The notes: generated by a model not told the origin, from the sequence alone. Counted from the stretch's first letter, positions 1 through 11,715 are shown. The stretch: 64,000 nucleotides of DNA from Isoetes taiwanensis (GCA_021234155.1 JAJEKV010000073.1:5862001-5926000), one strand, 5' to 3'. Numbers and translations are program-made.

Positions 1-663
1 GCCTGGATACGGTTATAAGATAGATGCGGCTTCAAAGATGTGGGAAGCCCCCCTTCTTATAGGGAAACGAGAGGTGCTCAAAGGCTCCGACATACGATCT
101 AGCCTGTAGGATCGACAGATCCGACGACTGTGGAGTCCAAGGTGCACCTCGTTTAGAATCCCTATTGTTTCTGAGGTTTTTCTTTTTCAAAATTATATGG
201 CAAAAAAAAAAAAAATACCGCGATCGTATATGGCGGCGAGGTGGTTTTAACGTTTTAAATTTGATTTGGGGCGTTCTTTTCCTAGTCGGCGCTGCACTCA
301 GAGAAACCTTAAAAATCTTCTTATTCAATTGTCTTTCGATGGGGCTTCTAGGGGGTTCTAGTCAATTCAAATACCCCTTCGCAAAAAGGCAAAGATTGCC
401 TCCACTCGATCTTTTTATGAAAAGTTATGGCCTTCGAGAACAAGATACATTACTCCAACAAAACTCAACGGAATCTCACACTTACATTCTGCAATCTAAG
501 TCCTAAATCCTTCATTCCTCACATACTTAAGTTAATGGGTTCAATACCTATGGATTCAGGGTAATTATTCTATATTAAAAATCTCTACCCTAATCGATCT
601 AATGGATTAGGATATGGCCAGGGCTATGATCCGAGTCTACCAAGATCATGGCTTTGATACCAT
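1..663 (-). mobile_element. Internal 5' leader of an LTR retrotransposon, cut by the window edge
   Basis: This is the sequence just inside the LTR at 664-2188, read on the minus strand. Its first ~65 bases resemble the start of the internal region of the element at 54324-63930: both run from the primer-binding site into a shared tract with ctggccat about 45 bases in. No gag, protease or RT motif is readable, and the short ORFs here resemble nothing I know. The rest of the element lies beyond the left edge. Confidence 0.7.
650..662 (-). promoter_or_regulatory. Primer-binding site
   Basis: On the minus strand this reads TGGTATCAAAGCC, one base from the common plant primer-binding site TGGTATCAGAGCC (complement of the initiator methionine tRNA 3' end). 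It lies one base inside the LTR terminus, which sets the element's orientation as minus. Confidence 0.8.
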
Positions 664-2188
664 TGTGACGCTCCCCGAACCTATACAATGCTCCCATCAT
701 ATAAATACAGGAAATTTCCCTCCCATGGCGACTCCATCACCATGGAAAGGTCCTCCGTCTAGCTCGTACCACTTGTGATGGGCAAGTGTCTGGGTGAAGG
801 GCACGGAGGTGTCATTCGTCCCACGCTTTTTATGGGAATCCTATATAATGGAAGCGTACATACATGTTATCACCTAGCAACAATATACATAATATAATAT
901 ATACCACCTCAAAGAGTGGCCCATCCGTCATCAAGGCAACATCAACATAATACCAATACAACGCATGAAATACATCATAAATGAGGGTTCTACCCTGGGC
1001 TCAGGCTCCAAGGGGGTCACTAACGGTCAAGGCCTCCAGATAACAACAGATGAAATCATGACAATGGCATTGGCTGGCATAGAACATTGACTAGGATAGT
1101 CCACTCCACTGCCCCTCCTATGCACACCATAGACTGAAATATGATATAATGTGAATGTAGCCTTCCAGAGACACAATCTCACGGATTCACCCTATGTGAC
1201 TACTACGGTTACATCTCCCCGGTCCAATGAGCCAGGTCAGGGAGGAGTCCCTTTCCGGTGCTCAATGGTTCCATGGGTGCGCTAGAGGATCGTGGCACCA
1301 CTGGCGCCCATGCATCCGTACCCGACTTAACCCCCCCCAAAATCCGTAGGTCGGCTCACCGCACCTATCAAGCCCAGGTCGTCCTTTCGGGACTGATTCT
1401 GCGACCGAGGAGATGTCAGACCCATACCCGGCCCACACACAATGACCGTCTATAAGCCTAGCACACTGTAGAAGCCCCAGTAGCTGCGCTCAACAAAGCT
1501 CCACTCGCGCTTCACCAATGTGCCCGTTATCTGATGCTCAATCATGGCATAGCATCCATAGTCAGGTGGGCTCTTCTGCACATGACTCATTTAACGGGAT
1601 TTAAGGGATTCTAGCTAGGAGCATATCTACTACTAGATGGCCTTTAGGTCATTACCCCCCTTAATTCCACATTACGGGAGGAACAGAAAGAGAGCATTAA
1701 CTATACATATATCGATTCATCCATAACTTGATCAAAGCATAAAATAGAGACTAATCATGCATCTACTCATACAAGGGTTAGTTAGAAGATCAATCTATCT
1801 AGGAACTAACCGGTGTCTTGGCTTGATCCGTTATCCCTGAGGTTTTCCATGGTTGGCTAGTTGGACAGGTATGAACAAGCAGCTGCTCCTTCTCCAACTC
1901 TCCGAAGTCGAATTGGGGCAGATTTGGGCTAGAGACCCACTTGAATACTTCCCAAATGGGTAAGTAGCCTGGACCAATCGAGTTGATCCAAGTGGCTTTA
2001 CTCCATTGGTCAATTTATTCTAATTACTAATAATTAGCTAAACATTTAGTCATTAAATAGTTTAATTAACTAATATCTTCGCATAGCTAACTTAAACCCT
2101 TTTTACTTTACTCCACAATGGTCCCAAAATACCTATAGTGACGTGTCATTATTTACACGTATGCCTTATAAATACGTGGAACGTCACA
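664..2188 (-). mobile_element. 5' LTR (1525 bp), minus-strand element
   Basis: The LTR has perfect 7-bp inverted ends TGTGACG/CGTCACA. It is collinear with the 1522-bp LTR at 62409-63930 and the 1414-bp LTR at 54324-55737. Shared tracts include the gatgcaatt..., acagtgtgctaggct and cggaggtgtcatt segments and the final gaacctata block. It contains no protein-coding sequence; the small ORFs are by-products. The target duplication cannot be tested because the other end is outside the window. Confidence 0.85.
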
Positions 2189-2404
2189 TTCAGCCTTTAT
2201 ATGATTTCAACAGAAGTTTTTTCCTGCAGATCGTTGAAGGGCCCTGTTCTTATTGCCTTTGGTTTTTTTGCAGATAATATATTTACCACTAATGTGCTTT
2301 TTTCTGTTCCCATTGAGGTATGTTCCATCCCAACCCAGGATGCAATTGTTTATAGTTTAGAGAAACTGTGGTGCCTGCTGACTTGCTCCCCACATAACAT
2401 GTCT

Positions 2405-2580
2405 TGCCCACAAAACATCACATCACATACGTATAGCTTTCTTGAACAAATACAGTCGTTTAATCGACATAACTTTCCGTTATCTTGAATAAATTTTGCT
2501 CATGGAACATCACATCACAGACATATAGCTTTCTTGAACAGACATAGTTGTTTAATCGGCATAACTTTCCAATCTCATAA
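2405..2580 (+). repeat. Two tandem copies of a ~90-bp repeat
   Basis: Copies begin at about 2405 and 2497. Each contains aacatcacatcaca, then tatagctttcttgaaca, then a cataactttcc segment. A third copy lies at 3053-3142. Confidence 0.8.
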
Positions 2581-2603
2581 TTTTTTCTGATATCACATCA
2601 TGG

Positions 2604-2770
2604 AATCTTAAATTTGTAGCAAGAGATCTTTGAGAGGTAGCGGACACAAACCGTTGAAATGGAGCTCATGGCCACTTGTATTCCTGTCTTTTGGAGGAAA
2701 AAAAATATGTAACTTAGCCGTGAAAGATTGAATGCCATTTATTTTAATGCCAAAAACTTGAACATAAGTT
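2604..2770 (+). repeat. Modular repeat block B, copy 1
   Basis: About 165 bp from aatcttaaatttgtag to a Leu-poor T-rich tail is repeated at 13392-13561 with roughly 10% differences. It is non-coding. Confidence 0.75.
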
Positions 2771-3019
2771 AAGAGGACATCTGTAAGTGTGATTCATGCT
2801 GAGTTGTGATTGAAAAGAAGTTGAAGTATCTATCGACTTGGGACATGCATCCAATTGTTAGATGAGTACTTTGCACGCAATATTACGTATGAATAAGACA
2901 TTTTAGCACCCCACGTGCTCTCTAAATACTTCCATATCGAACTCTTATGATATTAAAGCATTTCTGGTACCTTTAGAGTCTTATAAGTTGTTTGCATACT
3001 CTGATGATGCCGTTGGGCA

Positions 3020-3145
3020 ATCATCATAACTTTCCATTCTCATGAATAAAGTTTGCCCACAGAACATCACATCACAAACATATAGCTTTCTTGAACAGAC
3101 ACAGTTGTTTAATTGGCATAACTTTCCATTCTCATGAATAAATTA
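3020..3145 (+). repeat. Third copy of the ~90-bp repeat plus a partial copy
   Basis: Same unit as 2405-2580: the catcacatcaca, atagctttcttgaacag and ggcataactttcc tracts. A partial unit (cataactttccattctcatgaata) precedes it at about 3024-3048. Confidence 0.75.
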
Positions 3146-3167
3146 TTGTGATATTTATTATATAATA

Positions 3168-3340
3168 GAATGCAATGGTTCTATGACAAACCATCATTCT
3201 TGGAGAAGACGGGCCTTTTTTGGAATGTCTATATTATTCTCATGAGACCTTTTTCAGCTTATATATTTCGTCAATTCTAGGTCTACATTATTGGCCTTCC
3301 TCTTGAGCGTTCCTTCTTTCGCGTTTTGTCTCTTACTTTT
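3168..3340 (+). repeat. Modular repeat block A, copy 1
   Basis: From gaatgcaatggttctatgac to the gagcgttccttctt tract. It is repeated at 12337-12507 in the same orientation, but the order of blocks A and B is swapped between the two sites. Confidence 0.75.
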
Positions 3341-4434
3341 TTCTTCTTTTCTTACTTTTTTCTTACTATTCTATTCTATTCTATTCTTTGTGTGTAGATT
3401 ACTTGCTTGAATTTCTAGTTGTGGTAGTTTGCTTAAATTTTTAGATTGAATGGTATTTAGTTAGTATGTAGATTTTGAATTGTAAAGCTCAAAGAGTTTC
3501 CTTGTAGAAGTTTGTTATGGCTTTCTAGCTTGTGTCTAAAGAAGTTTCTTCTCTTTTGCCACCGAACAATTTATTTTTGTGTGCTCTTGAAGCTACGAAA
3601 TAGCTATGATTATTTTTTCATTGCTCCATGCTGCAAATCACTACATATGTCTTTTTAGAAAACTCTGGTTCTTTTTCTTGAACTCGTGGTGCACTTATTT
3701 TGAACGTTCATCCCTTTGTTTGTAATAACCATTGGCTTCAAATTATGCCATTATTCCTTCAATACTATCATGCAGAATAAGCCTCCGTGTTTTGCGGAGC
3801 GGCGCCACCAGAATCTAAAGATCATAATCGAAGCACAGGGGCGGCACCAGAAACCCAATCATGCCAAATCCAGGTAGCACCGAGGCATAGGGGTGATCAG
3901 AAGGGAAATACATGGATTGAAGGAGTCATTTTTTGGGGATCAACACAGCAACTCAAACACTATATGCTTCCATGTGAGCGATTTAATAATCTGTCACTGA
4001 CTTTTTGTTGATAAAATTTTCCTTTCCAAATCACTATTTCAACTGTGTTATGTTCGCAAAATGGGAAATCTTGGCCTTGCATAGTGCTTACAATTCGGAT
4101 TTATAAAGAAACAGGGAGGGCACAACAAAATAGAGGCACAGGAAGAAAAAGGGCAAAAAGGGTAAAAACTGCAATAAAGTGTGGCTCCTCTCTGTCTTCA
4201 ATCCATCTCTGATCGATATGAGCTCGCCTTCGTCCTCTTGCAATGAACTCGTTTGCATCTGCTACGGTGGAGAAGGAAAACTCTGTTCTGGTATTTTTTG
4301 GCCTTCTAAGATCAAATCTTCTACTTTCTTCAGCTTTCCGAGATAAAATCTTCTACTTTACAGGATTGATGCACCACCGACCGGACCGATCTGTTAGAAT
4401 CTGGAAAGTTGAAGCCAATGGTTATTACATAAGA

Positions 4435-4593
4435 TAATTCCCCCTCTCTCGAAGCTTTCCTCGAGGGCATATCCCTCGGCGGCACCGCCAGACTCGGCGG
4501 CGCACTCGCGGCTCTGCCGCTCGTGCACTGCCTCGTCTGACGGAGCCACCTCAGGACATTCCCTCGAGAAAAGCTTCTCGAGGGGGGGAATTA
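4435..4593. mobile_element. Foldback MITE-like element 1 (159 bp)
   Basis: The ends form a long imperfect inverted repeat of about 33 bp: TAATTCCCCC...CGAAGCTTTCCTCGAGGG against CCCTCGAGAAAAGCTTCTCGAGGGGG...GGAATTA. The short GC-rich centre is unlike the AT-rich surroundings. No convincing target duplication is visible, and there is no coding sequence. Confidence 0.7.
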
Positions 4594-4754
4594 CCTAATA
4601 CGTAATACATGCCAGCTTGGGATTACTTTGATTTTGCTATCAAATTATTTCTGATAATTTCATCTCAACCTGCACCTCAATTTTGCATAATACAATTTAC
4701 AGAAACAGATTACAAAGACTGAAATTTTACATTCCAAGATTAACTCCAAGATTA

Positions 4755-5065
4755 CGCCAAGTTGCTTTAGAAGTCACCATAGCCAACTGATCTGCAGAAA
4801 ACACCAAGATAATCACCACCGCCAACAAATCCGTGCACTAGAAGTCGCCAAGGTCCCAACTAGAAGTCGCCAAGATGCTTTACAAGTCGCCAAGTCACTT
4901 TAGAAGTCGCCATAGCCAGCTGATCTGCAGAAAACACCAAGATAATTGCCACCGCCAGTAAATCTGTGCACTAGAAGTCGCCAAGATCCCAACTACAAGT
5001 CGCCATAGCCAACTGATCAAACTTGTGCAGAAAACACGAAGATAATTGCCAGCGCCATGCAAATG
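4755..5065. repeat. Degenerate tandem array with AGTCGCC motif
   Basis: Two full units of about 150 bp and a partial third. Each contains gaagtcgccatagcca, ctgatctgcagaaaacac, aagataattgccaccgcca and repeated tagaagtcgccaag segments. The heptamer agtcgcc (or agtcacc) occurs about nine times. No coding function is apparent. Confidence 0.75.
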
Positions 5066-5291
5066 TTAGCTAGAAAGACGCACACAGACCTCTACTATCG
5101 ACTTCAGACCAAGCGCCAGCATTAGGAGACCAAGCGCCATCACGGGAGCTCCGGCAAGATCACTGCATGCGCCATAACCAGGAGCTCCGCCAAAAAAAAA
5201 TGAAAAAAAAAAGCTTTATAAAGTTTGCTGATGTGGCACCGGCGTGGAGGACACGTCATGCACGTAATCCCAGCTGGCATGTATTATGCAC

Positions 5292-5391
5292 GGGAAAATC
5301 TCTCCCTCGGATTTTCCGGGAGATAATCTGCTCAACGGCGCTGCCAGCCTTGCGGATTATCTCCCGGAAAATCCTCGAGAGAAATTTTCCC
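5292..5391. mobile_element. Foldback element 2 (100 bp hairpin)
   Basis: Arms of about 40 nt pair almost completely (GGGAAAATCTCTCC...GGATTTTCCGGGAGATAATC against its complement) around a ~20-nt loop. Flanks TTATGCAC and TTATACAT match at 6 of 8 bases and could be an aged 8-bp target duplication, as hAT elements make, but this is weak. Confidence 0.7.
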
Positions 5392-6162
5392 TTATACATT
5401 AAAAATGCCTACAATATTTTGCACAGGCCAAAATCCCTAAATCTAGAAATCCAGATTCTGTAGCCAGCCACGGGATATTTCGTATCAAAAATAGCTAGAT
5501 AGGAGTTTCAAAGCCCGATTTGGCTCTATAAAATTCCGTCGTAGCTATTTTAAAGCAGAAAAATGATTCCGGGCTTGGAAAAATCCGTCATACAGGATCC
5601 ACCACGGCCGATTGCTTCAAAGAAAATACAAAACCTATTTTAAGGCCTCATTTTCTGATCAAATATAGCAGATGTGGCTATCAGCAGGGTAGTCAGCCAG
5701 AAAAACAAGGTGCGCCAAGTATACATGAATCAAGCAAAACCGACCTGATTCTATCTGGAATTGACCCCATCTAGAGAGTCCTTGGTCGTGATGAGTAGAA
5801 GGGGATTTTCCATTTTGCATGATCCAGCCAATCGAGCGGGGACACGTGTACCCGTCATTCCAAGAGCCTTTTATTTTGTACAGTGCCCAAGTTCTACTCC
5901 AGCTTTTCCAGAGGATTTCGGTGGCGACCTTAGTTTTAGGGATTCGTCTCCCTAAAATCTCCTTAAGACCTCGCTTGATTATTCTCTTGCTCTTTCCATT
6001 ATTCTACAATGTATAGGTGTGATCTTCCTCTCACAACTTCGTCCACTCCAACATCATAGGCAATATTCTTCTATGCCTTTATTTATTTTCTCTTAGGCAT
6101 CTTTACATGGGTCACGAAAATTTAGGATTGTTTTTATACTATTGTTTATTTGATTGGTAGGA

Positions 6163-6286
6163 TGTATAGGGAAAAGGAACAAGGGGACCCCTTTCTGGTG
6201 TAGCCAGTGGCGTCCCACGACCAGCGATAGCTGGGAGTGGGTCACCGGCTGCACCAGAAAGGGGGACCGTTGTCCTTTCCCCTACA
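6163..6286. mobile_element. Foldback element 3 (124 bp hairpin)
   Basis: The inverted arms start TGTA-GGG-AAAGGA and include CCCCTTTCTGGTG-AGCC. They match their complement at the right end (GGCTGCACCAGAAAGGGGGA...TACA). The centre (GTGGCGTCCCAC...GTGGGTCACC) pairs further. It is non-coding; the ORF crossing it is fortuitous. Confidence 0.75.
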
Positions 6287-8193
6287 ATATAGAAATAGGG
6301 GAACCATTTTTTCCCCTTTTCCCTGTTGCATGGCTCCGTCGAGACGCACAGGGCGGCCGTCTCTACCTCCTACAAGCACTGGGTCGGCAGAAGAAGAGTA
6401 TTGAAGGCATTTGTGCCTTGATTTTGCTCTAATGGAGGTTTTTATAGGCGTTGAAGTTTTGTTTCTTGACTTTTGGTGCGTAGTTTCTTGCCACCGGAGT
6501 GGAGTTGGAGCAGAAGGATAAAATGCTACAGGTTTTTTCTTGTTTCAAACGATTTTGCAAGGATTATTTTCATCATTTAAGATTCTTCTTGGTTTTGCAG
6601 GTAGTTACATGAATCAAAGTATATTTCGACGAGTTTTTTGTTCTGATTTAACATCCATGGGTGTTTCTAAGTCTGCAAGCGAGTTTTTTGTTCTGATTTA
6701 ACATCCATGGGTGTTTTTAAGTCTGCAAGTGAAGTTGCATGCAGAGTTTTTTGCCATTAAGGTTTCTTGCATTGAGGTGTTCTTGGATTTTCATGCCTGT
6801 AAGTTTTATTGAATGTATAATCGTGTTGTTCTGCTCCAAATGGGCTTGGAGGGCTGAATCTCCATGCATGCTTTTATTGCTTTGTCGGAAGCATGTTCTG
6901 CATTTTCTAAGGCCAGGGATAGGAGTGCCTGTGAGGTACTGCGGGCCAGATCGTTGCCAAATGCACTGCTATTTTTATAGCAGTATTGACGACTTTGGAT
7001 CCTCTTCAAAACTCAGCTTTGCGTAGTTGTAGCCATAACAAGGCTGTGATTTGGATAACGCTTGGAACGGAGTTTGATTCTGATGCGGCTTAGAAAAAAT
7101 GCTGGATTTTTGTTCGTGCCCATGTTTGAAATCTTGTTTATGTGCCTCTGCTCTATTGTTAGACCAAAATGGATGTGTAAAGAGGAGCGGTGTTGGGTTG
7201 AGACATTGTAGAGCGTGATGTATTTCAATCTGTGTTACTGTATAACGTTTTCGATGTCAATTTGTATCTAAATCTCTAATTTGCTTCTTGTTTCATTTGA
7301 TTGCGATCTCATTTGATATTTAAAAAGGTGTGATACTAAAAAACAATGACAAAAAACTATGGTAACCGAGCAGAATTGGAAGACCCAACTTCCATGCCGC
7401 GATGTAGGGACCTGACACGTGTCACGACGAAAATATACGCCACATAAAAATGGCGACCCTATTTCTATATTGTAAAGTGCTTAGTCTCCAAAGTTTTTTC
7501 TTCTTTATGGTTGTACATCTAAGACCAAATCAGTCCCTCTGCTTGCTCCGGCATTTAGGACCTCAAATCCAGTAATTAAAACAAATCTCCTTTTGAAACC
7601 GAGATTCATTACTTAGCATAGTTTCAAGTCTATTTTTTCTTCAATTTCTATCTAACGTAGAACTTTACCCTTATTTGCCAATTTTACCCCATGCCAGTTT
7701 ACTTTTTATTCTTTCAATTTTAGGAAGTTTTCCTTTACACCTCTATCTTGGATTTCACTCTTTGCTAAGTGCTATTTGGGGTTCTTTGAGTTTCGTAAGG
7801 TGCACATAACTTTTTGTGTCAGAATTTCTTAAGTGCACATTATTCTATTGAACTCTTAGAAGTAAGAGTTCCTCAGTGGATGCAGCTTAGATGTATTACG
7901 ATCTATCTATCCATTTTTAACTCCATTTTCTAATGATTGGTGACCTTGGCTTTCTATTTTTCAATTTACACCTTTATCAATGGTGGATCTCTTTTTGACC
8001 ATCTTTGCTCATATGTTTCACTTCTCAAACCCGATATAGATAGGCTTCTCATTCATCTCAGCAGATTCTCTAAAATGGTGGCTAGTGGGTAGCCCCACAC
8101 GTCTTAACTACCCATGAAAAAAAAAGGGGGGGAATGTCCAATTATACAACTTGCACCCAAAAAAATACAATGCTAATAGATGTTTGGTTTGTG
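6287..8193. other. Non-coding stretch, no gene recognised
   Basis: T-rich sequence with short ORFs lacking known motifs. Apart from the 50-bp duplication at 6631-6730 I find no structure worth naming. Confidence 0.4.
6631..6730. repeat. 50-bp tandem duplication
   Basis: Two adjacent 50-bp units beginning gagttttttgttctgattta, with one substitution (gtttct/gttttt) and a difference at the last base. Confidence 0.9.
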
Positions 8194-8282
8194 TACCTGC
8201 CGAAAGCTTATCACCGAGATTAAAAAGCCTCGCCCTTTCGGGTTTTTGAGGAAAAACCCTAGTGATAAGCCTTCGGCAAGGG
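8194..8282. mobile_element. Foldback element 4, shares a motif with the GC-rich LINE 3' region
   Basis: Arms TGCCGAAAGCTTATCAC (8198-8214) and GTGATAAGCCTTCGGCA (8262-8278) pair with one mismatch. The centre has a second stem, CCTCGCCC...TTTTTGAGG. The centre also matches 39477-39529, near the 3' end of the GC-rich LINE (attaaaaa-cc-cgccc, gggttttcgaggaaaaacc). It may be a LINE-derived or SINE-like remnant. Confidence 0.6.
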
Positions 8283-8404
8283 GCTTGGACAAATGTAAGG
8301 TTGAAAAATCGCTCCCAAAAAACCCACGAATGGAGAAGTCGAAGCTGTTGTCGCTTGCCAACATGTACCTGCACATCACCAACACTAGAACAAATATGAA
8401 AAAT

Positions 8405-8502
8405 AAACCTCCCAAAGTGGAGGTCTGATCATGCGTGCCACGCGACAACAAAAGAAAAAACCTCTTCAAATAGAGGGGTTGGTCATGCGTGCCAAGCGAC
8501 AA
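8405..8502. repeat. Pair of ~48-bp repeats each with a small hairpin
   Basis: Two units contain aacctc-(loop)-gagg followed by tgatcatgcgtgcca and gcgacaa. The stems are CCTCCCAAAGTGGAGG and CCTCTTCAAATAGAGG. The stem bases differ between copies while pairing is partly kept. Confidence 0.7.
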
Positions 8503-8582
8503 ATACATTTAAACAATTGGGGAGGGGGTTCAAAGAATAGAGTATAAGGTACTACTGAGAGAGAAGAGGAAGCGCCGATGAG

Positions 8583-8642
8583 ATGTTGATGTTGATGCCG
8601 ATGTTGATGTTGATGTTGATGTTGATGTTGATGTTGATGCAA
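8583..8642. repeat. (TGATGT)n microsatellite
   Basis: About ten hexamers of tgatgt with one variant (gatgcc). The apparent His/Gln-rich and Ser/Thr-rich ORFs on the other strand are translations of this repeat. Confidence 0.95.
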
Positions 8643-8649
8643 GACATGC

Positions 8650-10680
8650 ATGCTCGCCCTCTCTAGAATCTCGATCCGATGGATCGGATCGATGGGAGTT
8701 TTTTGTTTTCCTTGCCATCTTCCTATTTTTTCCTTGGTGACTTTATTATTCGATGGTTCCTTTTTTGCCTTTTCTTTCTTTGCAAACGTTTTACAAGCAA
8801 TCTATAGTTTCCAACTCAACTTATGCCACCTTGTGTCTAGTTTCACGATACTCCTCCTTTACATATGTACATGAACCTTCCTCAAGATCTTGCCATAGGC
8901 GTATCGAAATTCATGCTTGACCTCGTTAGACCTTCTTTACTAACATGTTCCATAATCCACTTGTTAGATGTTCCATTTTACGTCTCATGTTGCTCGGGCC
9001 TTCTCCTTTTAAAGAATTCTTTGGAATGTTCCTTCTTTTTCTAGAAAGTTCTTTTGGGCTACTTTTATTTCGGGAATCTAGATTGAATGCCCATGGATTG
9101 CCTATATAATCTAATAGGTTTGTTTGATATTGGCTTTAATATTTCCGCTCTAATCATTTTTGTCTATAGGGTTTGGGTTGAAGTTGTTTTCAGTTCTTCT
9201 GCAAAGTTCATAGTTTGTTTTTTGGATTTCTTTGCCAAATTTCTTTTTCGACCGTTGTTTTCTGTTTTTGAAGCCGCCCTCGTCTATTCTATTCTATTCT
9301 ATTCTTTGGGTGTTTGATTTGCGATTGCCTTTCCATTTCCCAGCATGGATATGGCCTAAATTTGTAGCTTATAAGATTTACCCAAAGTTTTGCCTAATAT
9401 AGACTTCCCACTTCTTAACGTTTTTCTAACCTTTCTTTTGTAAAAACATGTTTCGGTGACGTTTTTTCCTTCTTTGTTTGCTTAGGATAAATATCCTAGG
9501 CAGTTTGCCTTTTGTTTTGGTTGACAAGGTTCTATGGAAAGGTCTTATTATATTTTGTTGGATTAACGTTTTTCTTTCTCTAAATGTCCTAGGTAGTTAC
9601 CATTCTATGTTTTATTATCTCATGCACCTTTTTCGTTTGCCTAGGATAATATCCCCTTTTGTGACATCTCCCTAATAATATTCATTTCGTTTTTTCCTCA
9701 ATTTATATTTCCCTCTCACCATCATGCTTAGATCTGTTCTATTCCCTTCTCTTTATCATTACTTGGATTTGTTCACAAGCATATTTGCCATCTTTCACAA
9801 ATGTGCTTGTTTTTTATTTTTCTTTTACCCCCTCAAATTGACTTCATTGTCTAGACTTGATTGATATGGCATGTCTAGTTGCTTTACTAAAGATGCAAAG
9901 TTATTGGGCATTAGAACTTCTTGTCTTTTTTCATTTTTGTCATTAGAAGATCATTGTTGGCTTTTCCTCTATTTGAGATCAATTCCTTGCATCAGTCTTG
10001 CTAACTTTCTTCACATTTGTCTATGTACTATAAATTTTTTCGCTATGTCCATTGGCCTTTTTAATAAAAGGGTGCTTCAAAACTTCTTCCCTTTAGTCTA
10101 GCACTATTTATATTTTCGCCTATGCCTATTAGCTTGTACAATACGGAGGTGCTTCATTGCTTTGCTCTAGATATAATGTAACTTATGTCCTTAGATTTTC
10201 TCAGCTATAGTATGCATTTGTCTGCTAGTATTTTTGTTGCGACAGTTCAATTACCGGGAACCAAATTGTATCACGCCTTCCCATTGCATATCAAACCCAT
10301 TGTTTGGTTTTAATCTTGTAGATTTTATTGTTATAACTCTTTACATAAAATATTGACCTTGGCCTTGCTCATTTTTATTGTGATTTCATGTGTCTTGTTA
10401 GCCTTTCTTTGCTCCATTTTACCTAGATTCAAAGTAATGCTAATGGACCTGTATATGTATTATTTATTGAGGTATAGATTTGACTTGCTTCCATCCTTTT
10501 CTGCTTGTACTCACACTTCCAACAAGCTTTTATTTTTTATATCATTTTTCAATAATCTTTTTCTTTTGTGCACTAACTCCATTTATTGTTATGTTCCTTA
10601 TACCCTATGGTTAGGGCAGTGCTTACGTGAACTTCTTAAGCGATATGTCGATTGGCATTTAAATATTTTTTTAGTTGAAA
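8650..10680. other. T-rich stretch without a recognisable gene
   Basis: About 2 kb strongly biased to T on the plus strand. The ORFs are Phe/Leu/Ile-rich because of composition and carry no domain I recognise. A CTATT microsatellite at 9283-9304 matches the one near 3367. Confidence 0.4.
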
Positions 10681-10816
10681 CCATAGTTATCCGGAACGGG
10701 ATGGGAACAAGAACATGGACCTAAAATTTGGAACGGGAACGGGAACGGGAACAAATCGAAATGGGAACGACCAACATTCAAATTTTTAAAATCTAAAAAC
10801 AGTTTTGGCGTTCCCT

Positions 10817-10877
10817 CCCATAGACCGATTGGTCTCCGTGGACGATAAAAATACCTTCCTTCCTTCCTTCCTTCCTT
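10817..10877 (+). mobile_element. 3' tail segment of the GC-rich LINE family
   Basis: CCATAGACCGATTGGTCTCC, a gtggacgataaaa tract and a (TTCC)n tail match, with few differences, the 3' end of the LINE at 39395-45042 (complement of about 39395-39451). AGACC-GATT-GGTCT can form a stem-loop. It is either a severely 5'-truncated insertion or a SINE using the same tail. Confidence 0.7.
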
Positions 10878-11438
10878 TGCATAATGATCATTGTGGAATA
10901 CTTAAAATCTAAAAATGATTCATAGAGACCGCTTTGTAAATGGAAACATATTACACCACTCCGTAGATGCTTAGTTTTCTATATAGCATTATATTCAAGA
11001 CTTAAAACATAGTATTACATCTATAATTCTAACACAATAGAGGTTTAAAATAAACAAGATAGGGAAGTTAAGCTTATGCACTGAGGCCTTTGACAAACTA
11101 AAATAAATGCCTTAGAGATAACATTTCTAAATCGATAGTGCAATTTAATTACAATGCAACACTACAAATCTCCATAAAAAAATAAATTCTACAGTTTTGC
11201 AACAAGTTTTCTCAACTCTTTGACGCCCCTTAATGCTCTTAAACTTACTCCTCCTTTGCTGCCTAGAGTCTCCCATAAGTCGTTCTTCAAGAACACATGG
11301 TTTCCTCCAATGCAAGTCCCTCTATCTGAGCTGGGAAAACAGATCGAAATTCCCATCATCAAAATGCAAAATGGATAGATTACAAATGAGATTACAAATC
11401 GAGAGATATAGCAGAGGAGGAACATAAATTAAACAACA

Positions 11439-11569
<131 letters not shown>

Positions 11570-11628
11570 TAACGCCACACCACTAGGGCAAAGATCCAAC
11601 CGACATGTGACCACACTACATTGCTTTG

Positions 11629-11632
<4 letters not shown>

Positions 11633-11712
<80 letters not shown>
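11633..11712. repeat. (GA)n microsatellite, ~80 bp
   Basis: A second uninterrupted GA tract within the same element, 68 bp after the first. The Arg-Glu ORF here is a repeat artefact. Confidence 0.98.

Positions 11713-11715
<3 letters not shown>

Larger units (their letters stand above)
2189..4434. other. Non-coding AT-rich stretch
   Basis: I see no gene here. The contents are the ~90-bp repeats and modular blocks listed separately, a CTATT microsatellite at about 3367-3388, and unique T-rich sequence. The ORFs at 2138-2488 and 3787-4011 have no recognisable motif. Confidence 0.5.

Noticed and set aside
5167-6432. Small ORFs across the foldback elements
   Set aside because: Open frames through palindromes; no conserved motif and no plausible splice structure.
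8466-8718. His/Gln-rich and Ser/Thr-rich ORFs
   Set aside because: Produced by the (TGATGT)n microsatellite.
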